This document shows, piece by piece, positions 58,784 to 64,000 of a stretch of DNA of 64,000 nucleotides (position 1 is its first letter; each line of letters begins with the position of its first letter). Location of the stretch: contig OX422213.1 in assembly GCA_949130495.1 (NCBI GenBank), forward strand, positions 535,231,467-535,295,466. Reading direction: 5' to 3'. The notes beneath the pieces are model-generated. The model made no database searches, had not been told where the DNA came from, and saw nothing but the letters and a program-made list of their open reading frames with translations. The position numbers and the translations under genes are program-made. The DNA is from Sambucus nigra. Taxonomy: Eukaryota > Streptophyta > Magnoliopsida > Dipsacales > Adoxaceae.

Positions 58784-60201
58784 TAGTGGTGGTAAATGGA
58801 CGGATATGGATCGAATACCATATTTTTCATATACGTATCCGCTATCTGGATGCACTATCCATATCCTATACGTATCCGCCGGATAATTAAAACAACTATC
58901 CATATCCGTATCCACTCGGATACCTCAGATTCGGATAATATCCGTATCCGTTTACATTGTTTAGTCATCGCAAAAAATAACTATTAAAATATCCAATAAA
59001 ATGAAATCCAATCCAATACAAATAAATATATAAAAAATTATTGCTTCCTAATATCAACAATTGTGGCGTCCATAATAAATGTAGCATTCCATAATGATAA
59101 TATGACTTAAAGCCATCTATACTTTACAACCATATAAGCTTAAAATCATCCCCAAAAAAATAATAGTAGCATTCCATAATAGTAGATATAAATATGCACC
59201 TTTCAGATTAAATTAAATTTATTGAGAATGATAACCTCAAGGACCTTTTAGTCTTCAAAACATACTGATATTTTTATTTTAATAAGTATACATTTTTATT
59301 TTGTATATAATATATCTATTGTTAAATTTAGTTTTTATTACAATCAAAACCATCTCTTTACTTTTTTATTTCTCTCCTATATGTATTTATAATTAAGGAA
59401 ACTAATGAACAACCACATGAACAATATATAAATACAGTTATATATTTTTATTTTTATTTTGTATGTACCTGTTGTTGCTAACTTTCTATTGCAGGAGGAG
59501 AGGATGAGCAGCGGCAGAGTGACGAAGTTGATACGCAATAGAGGGGCTGATGAGAAGCGGTGGCGGGGTTGATGAGCAGCAGTGGGCTGATGTGGCGGAG
59601 GGGGAGGTGGCGGAATGAATGTTTTTTGTGGAGTGAAATGGGGGTTTCTTTTCTGTTGTTTTGTACGAAAGAGAAATGAAATGAAATTAGTTTTTTTATT
59701 TTTATTTTGAGTGGGGGTATATGTTCTTTAGTGGATGTATGTTGTGTGTGATAGGGTGTATTTCAGCTTTAGTGTAACTTCATGATAATATATCCCATAA
59801 AATAATAATACATATCATTTTATAATATATCCAATAAAATAATAACTTTATAGTATTTTTGTTTTGAGTGAAGTATGTGTTTGTTTTGTTTAAGGGAATA
59901 AACAATTAAGTTTTTTTTTTTAAAATTATTTTATTAGTAATACTAATACTAATATTATTAGTAATATTTTAAGCATATGTTTGACAGATACGGATATCCG
60001 GTAAAACGGATATCCAGTAAAATGGATACTCCACATCAGATACGGATTATCCGTGTCAGATATTTGTACTATCCGTATCCGTTTTCTCGGATATTTTTAT
60101 AGAATATCCATATTCGTATTCGTTTCCATTTTTAAATATACGCAAATTTAGATTCGGATATCTGACGGATACAAATTTTCGAATATCCGTTTACAGCTCT
60201 A
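58784..60201. mobile_element. hAT-type DNA transposon, non-autonomous (1.4 kb)
   Basis: GCAAACAA flanks both sides exactly (58776-58783 and 60202-60209), an 8-bp hAT-type TSD. The ends are inverted: TAGTGGTGGTAAATGGACGG on the left and, reverse-complemented, TAGAGCTGTAAACGGATATT on the right. About 170-220 bases at each end are packed with GGATATCCG/CGGATAC motifs in both orientations, the typical subterminal transposase-binding arrangement of hAT elements. The middle has no transposase frame; a GC-richer patch at 59493-59625 (GAGGAGAGGATGAGCAGCGG and on) differs from its surroundings. Confidence 0.9.
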
Positions 60202-60209
60202 GCAAACAA

Positions 60210-60771
60210 TAGTGTTTGATCTATAAAAAATTATGCGTTAATGATTGACCAAATTTTAAATTGTAACAACCTTTTAATATAACACGTTTATTTTACCAAT
60301 TACTATATTTGTAAAGTTTTATATGTCTAAATAAAGTTTGTTTAAACAAAAATAATATAGCATTGCACAAAAAAATACTATATTTGTGAATTTTATATGT
60401 CTAAAATAGACTGTAAATAAAACTAACTTGAGTCTTGAATGAAAAAAATATAGCAATCAATGTCAAAATTTGAGCACTACAAACATATAATATGACCAAA
60501 CAAGATTTAGGCTAAACAGATATGGAGAAAATGACAGAAGAGACCGTTCGATTCCTTTTATTAAGGGAAACCAAATTGTTTAAAGAATAGAATACTAACA
60601 TATAAAATTCTTTTCTTAAAAATAATTTTGAAGTTAAGAATCTTCAAGCAGTTACCAAACCCGTACTTTTTATTTTATTTTTTATGTATCCTCTCTGTTT
60701 TCCTATTTTTGTTAACTTTGCAATCAAAAAATAATATAAATTGATATCTCAAAACAAAAACATTATATGTG
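60210..60771. other. Intergenic, nothing recognised
   Basis: AT-rich. TACTATATTTGT, TTTTATATGTCTAAA and related pieces occur twice (60301-60335 and 60377-60412), a small diverged duplication. Confidence 0.45.
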
Positions 60772-60783
60772 AATTAAAACTAG

Positions 60784-61002
60784 GATCAAATACCAAAAAG
60801 TTCTTCAAATATTTTTTAATACACATTTACTCTAAGTCTTTTATTTTGAACAAAAAAGTCCCGTACTCTATTATCTTTAAAGGTCCGCGCCAACAACATG
60901 GTAAAATCTTTTTAGTATAGTGGAGGACTTTTTGGTGCAAAATAAAAAACTTGGACTATACATATATTAAAAGAAGTTCAAGAGACTATTTGATATATGC
61001 TC
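60784..61002. mobile_element. Fold-back MITE, Mutator-like target duplication
   Basis: The left arm (60784 to about 60872, starting GATCAAATACC) and the right arm (about 60915-61002, ending GATATATGCTC) are diverged reverse complements along nearly 90 bases; CAAAAAGTCC, TTTTATTTTG and AAGTTCTT pieces are shared. AATTAAAACTAG (60772-60783) and AATTAAACTAG (61003-61013) flank it, differing by one base, which suits the 9-11-base duplication of Mutator-like elements. No coding capacity. Confidence 0.7.
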
Positions 61003-61013
61003 AATTAAACTAG

Positions 61014-63289
61014 CGTAAAATTCCATATAATACTTGAAACAAACAAACATTTAGAGTTAAAACTTTTCTATAGAAGTAGCTTTAAAAGTTCCGTGGGGGG
61101 ACCAATCTGCCTAGGCATTAAAGTTTGAAACTCAAAACACAAAAAATTATGAAATTTTTGAGAATTTAGGTGGACCAATTTTGAATCTTTTTTTATTCCA
61201 TGATAAGAACCCATCAATAATCAAACAAAAATATGTAAGCGCAACACTCCAAATGATGCGGAGCTCTATGCCAATTCCATAACAAACGGCTTTTGGCAGA
61301 TTACAGGTTTGGGAGCGCTTCCGTGGGACCATAACACAATAACCTTTAATACACTACGATGTTTTTCTTTATATATATATATATACATATAACTATTTCC
61401 TCTCTTTTGGCAAAAAAAAAAAAAAAAACTATTTGCTCTCTTGGTTAATTTTTAAATTTGCGCAAAACATGCCAGATTCTGTACCTACACACTATATTCC
61501 TATTTACTGTAGCATCCAAATGAGGGAGGGAGAGACCCGTGAGAGATTTCAAATCAAACTATCTTCATTTCTTGAGGGAAGTAGAAGACGAACATTATTG
61601 CAAGTGAGTAGTTTTAGGGAGGCTTATGTATTAGCAAGTAATTCTGTCTTTAAGAGGTATTAATTTAATATGACAGGATAATATAATTTTATCGTATTGG
61701 GCTGTTTTATTAAATGCATTAAATGGATGGGGTATACCAAATGATAAATAAATTAAATAATAAATATAGTATACATCACTCCGAGGCCAGTCATAGCAAA
61801 TGATTTTTTTTTTCTGATCATTAGTAGATAACATGATAAAGAATTTTCTTGGGGATGAAAAGTAAATTAGAGCCTAAATTTATATTTTTTTGGGGGTACG
61901 AAGGATTATTAATTTCGAATGAGCTTGCGCGCAATTCAGACTATTTCTTTCGTTCTGAACAAGACTTGCGAAGAAAAAATTACCTTCCGTGATCCGTGTC
62001 TCAAAGTTTATGTTAGCGAAAAAAATCGAACTCATGACCTTAGAGCGTAAGTCCCTGACCTTAGAGCGTAAGTCCCTTAGTCGTGAGTTCCTAAATTTGA
62101 GCTTCATTCGGCCCATCTCTAGTGGGAGAGGCTAAAACAATGGAAATTTACAATTTTCAAGTTACATATTTCCGTTGGATCTCACTGTGGGAGAAGCTAA
62201 ATAAGAAACTGGATGGGAGAGTATTAGCAGTCTAGGGCCTGGGTCCACCCTGGTCGGCAACATGTTAAGCGCCCACTCCATTTCCCATTTTCCAACACAA
62301 CTTTTTTTTTTAATTCCTAAGACCCTTGGACAGGTAAGAGTTTAATGCCTATATTCCTGGACGGCTAACAATTTACAGCCCAGTGTTGGGATCCCTCACC
62401 AGCCCCACCAGTAAACAATGTATAGCGACGTCTAAATTTTCACATTCACTACACTTTCTCTCACGTAATTATATATTTTTTGATATTCATTATGAATTGA
62501 AAAAATAAAAATACAGACTTTTACATTTTTCACTGGAAATGGCCTCCTTTACTATTTCAATTTGAACTTTTAAGTTCAGCTAATAAAGAATTATATTTTG
62601 ACCCTCACACGGTACCTACGTGAAATTGACGTGGGGTAGGTAGGAGTTTGGATAAAAAGATAAAAATAAAAGAAAATAATAAAAATAAAATTTACAAATG
62701 TTTCATTGTGTAAATTCTGACTTGTTAAATATAGAGAAAATATTGTAAATGGTGCCTTATTTCCTACTGCTACTGTGCTAAATATCCTTTTACTTATAGA
62801 CAATGTAGCATCTCCCAAATGGGATTGCCTAGGGATAGGATCAGTGCACTCATCACCTATATTTGGCGAAAGAAACAATAACTAGTATAGATTGACTCTC
62901 TTTATCGCCCGTGTTTTGGAATTACTTATGCAATGTGACAAACGGAAATGAGGGCGAGTCTTGCAGGGATTCCAAAAGACTCCATAGCTATCCTATCATT
63001 AGACTTGAGAAAACGATAGAAACGTAAAACAGAAGCAAAAGTATGTGCGTGGGGTGTTTATCGAGTCGGACTGAACCGAATAAATTTGTTTTCATATATG
63101 TTCGATTTAATTACTCTCGGTCGGGTTTGTTATCTAAAACTAATTGCAAGACACTAATGAAAAATTATTAATTATACTTATCGTGATTTGTTAAATGGAA
63201 TTAGAAGATCCCCACATGTTCTAGTCTAACTTATCACCAAAAGTGAAATACGCTAATATTTATCACCAAAAGATCCACACATGTTCTAG
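61014..63289. other. Intergenic with simple repeats, no gene seen
   Basis: Contains a TA microsatellite (61371-61385), an A17 run (61412-61428) and a 21-base tandem duplication (62036-62056 and 62057-62077, core GACCTTAGAGCGTAAGTCCCT). Open frames of 61-95 codons (for example 61332-61147, 62116-61880 and 62878-62591, minus strand) show no known motif and lie in AT-rich sequence. The tail of the last is low complexity. I do not call them genes. Confidence 0.5.
61391..61442. repeat. A17 run between 16-base direct repeats
   Basis: AACTATTTCCTCTCTT (61391-61406) and AACTATTTGCTCTCTT (61427-61442) differ at one base and flank TTGGC plus A17. This is the footprint expected of a severely 5'-truncated retroposon. 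Confidence 0.5.
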
Positions 63290-63760
63290 TACAATTACAA
63301 TTTTGGTTTTGTCAATTTTTTTTATTATTAAAATTAAACGGTTTTATTCATTAAAACTGTTTCACTTTTGGTGTTATTTTTTGTGTTAGAACTTTTTTTT
63401 TTTAACAAATTATTTTCACTAAAAACTTTTTTATTGTTGTCAAAACAATTTTTTTATTGTTAATTTTTTATTTTTGTCACAACGGTTTTCTTTTTTGTTA
63501 AAAACTGTTTTTTAAAATATTTTCTAATTATTTTTTTTATTACAATGTGTTTTTTTTAAAAAAAAAAAAACTATTTTTTGCCTCATTATAACTGTCTTTA
63601 TTGTTAAAAACTATGTTTTAAGAATAATATTTTTTCCGTTATAAGTTGATTTTTTGTTAGAAATGTTTTTTAAAAACTATTGTTTAATAACTATTTTATG
63701 TTAAGAACTATTTTTTTGGTTAAAATCTTTTTTATGTATCATTTTATTTACATTTTCCAC
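63290..63760. repeat. T-rich degenerate repeat tract
   Basis: Long runs of T and A around repeated TTGTTAAAAACTGTTTT-like units (about 63390-63720), spaced irregularly at 25-60 bases. No coding signal. The rest to 64000 is AT-rich with CCAAACGGACCC (63910-63921), a phrase common near plant transposon ends, but no element could be closed. Confidence 0.6.
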
Positions 63761-64000
63761 TTTTGTCATTAATTTTTTTCAAACATCTCACTACCAGCTG
63801 AAAATTAATGTTATCAAATAACCCTATGTAAAAAATTATAGGATTTGTCATGGAAAATTTTGACATATATGAAAATAGTTTTCAAGGAAAAATCTATTCA
63901 CTTTTGAACCAAACGGACCCTAAGACCTTTTCTTTTGCGTAAAATTCAACAAATAAATTTTTGGCAAATGATTTTAAAAATGACCTTTTCACATAAACTT

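Noticed and set aside
62800..62870. Possible tRNA-like stretch (GGATTGCCTAGGGATAGG)
   Set aside because: I could not build a cloverleaf or find a TTCGA-type T-loop at the right distance.
62591..62878. Minus-strand frame of 95 codons
   Set aside because: The second half is Phe/Ile/Tyr low complexity from AT-rich DNA, and no motif was recognised in the first half.

Overview
The window is repeat-dense plant nuclear DNA, most likely from a eudicot. It is AT-rich and holds intron-less, decayed retrotransposon reading frames of plant-specific lineages: Ogre/Tat-type and Tekay-type Ty3-gypsy, Sirevirus and a short-LTR Ty1-copia, L1-like and RTE-like LINEs, hAT elements and MITEs. I found no convincing host gene, tRNA, rRNA or CRISPR array. 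Several element limits were fixed by finding both ends and a target-site duplication (TSD) by eye.

Region A (1-27388) is an old Ogre/Tat-like gypsy element on the minus strand. Its 5' LTR is 25164-27388 and its primer-binding site is 25144-25162. The decayed gag is 9042-11233, the protease 2600-3169, and the protease-RT linker 1479-2600; the rest lies left of the window. Four other elements interrupt it: part of an LTR (1-1478), a non-autonomous LTR element with no pol (3170-9041, TSD CTTGG/TTTGG), a solo LTR (11446-13916, TSD AAGAT) and a nearly complete Sirevirus-like copia element on the plus strand (14081-23960, TSD TTATT). The Sirevirus-like element is the youngest-looking: its LTRs differ by only about 30 substitutions, and its gag-pol frame is broken by three stop codons.

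Region B (27389-43912) starts with the 3' part of an L1-like LINE (zinc-binding plus RNase H domains), then about 1.3 kb with nothing recognised, then an RTE-like LINE fragment on the minus strand. Next is a short-LTR copia element on the minus strand (31336-43912, TSD AGATT). It was entered by a deleted Sirevirus derivative (about 34771-42445), whose right LTR was in turn entered by a solo LTR (38617-41590, TSD TTGGA).

Region C (43913-64000) holds AT/GA microsatellites, a MITE with 54-bp inverted ends, and a hAT element with an exact 8-bp TSD (45588-47086). It also has a complete but inactivated Tekay-type chromovirus (48138-57929) that landed inside an inverted-repeat MITE. A second hAT element has an exact 8-bp TSD (58784-60201). 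A foldback MITE (60784-61002) and AT-rich intergenic DNA follow.

No gene here forms a working pathway. What can be recovered is an order of insertions: decayed LINE and Ogre hosts first, then copia and Sirevirus derivatives, then solo LTRs and the fresher Sirevirus and Tekay copies.
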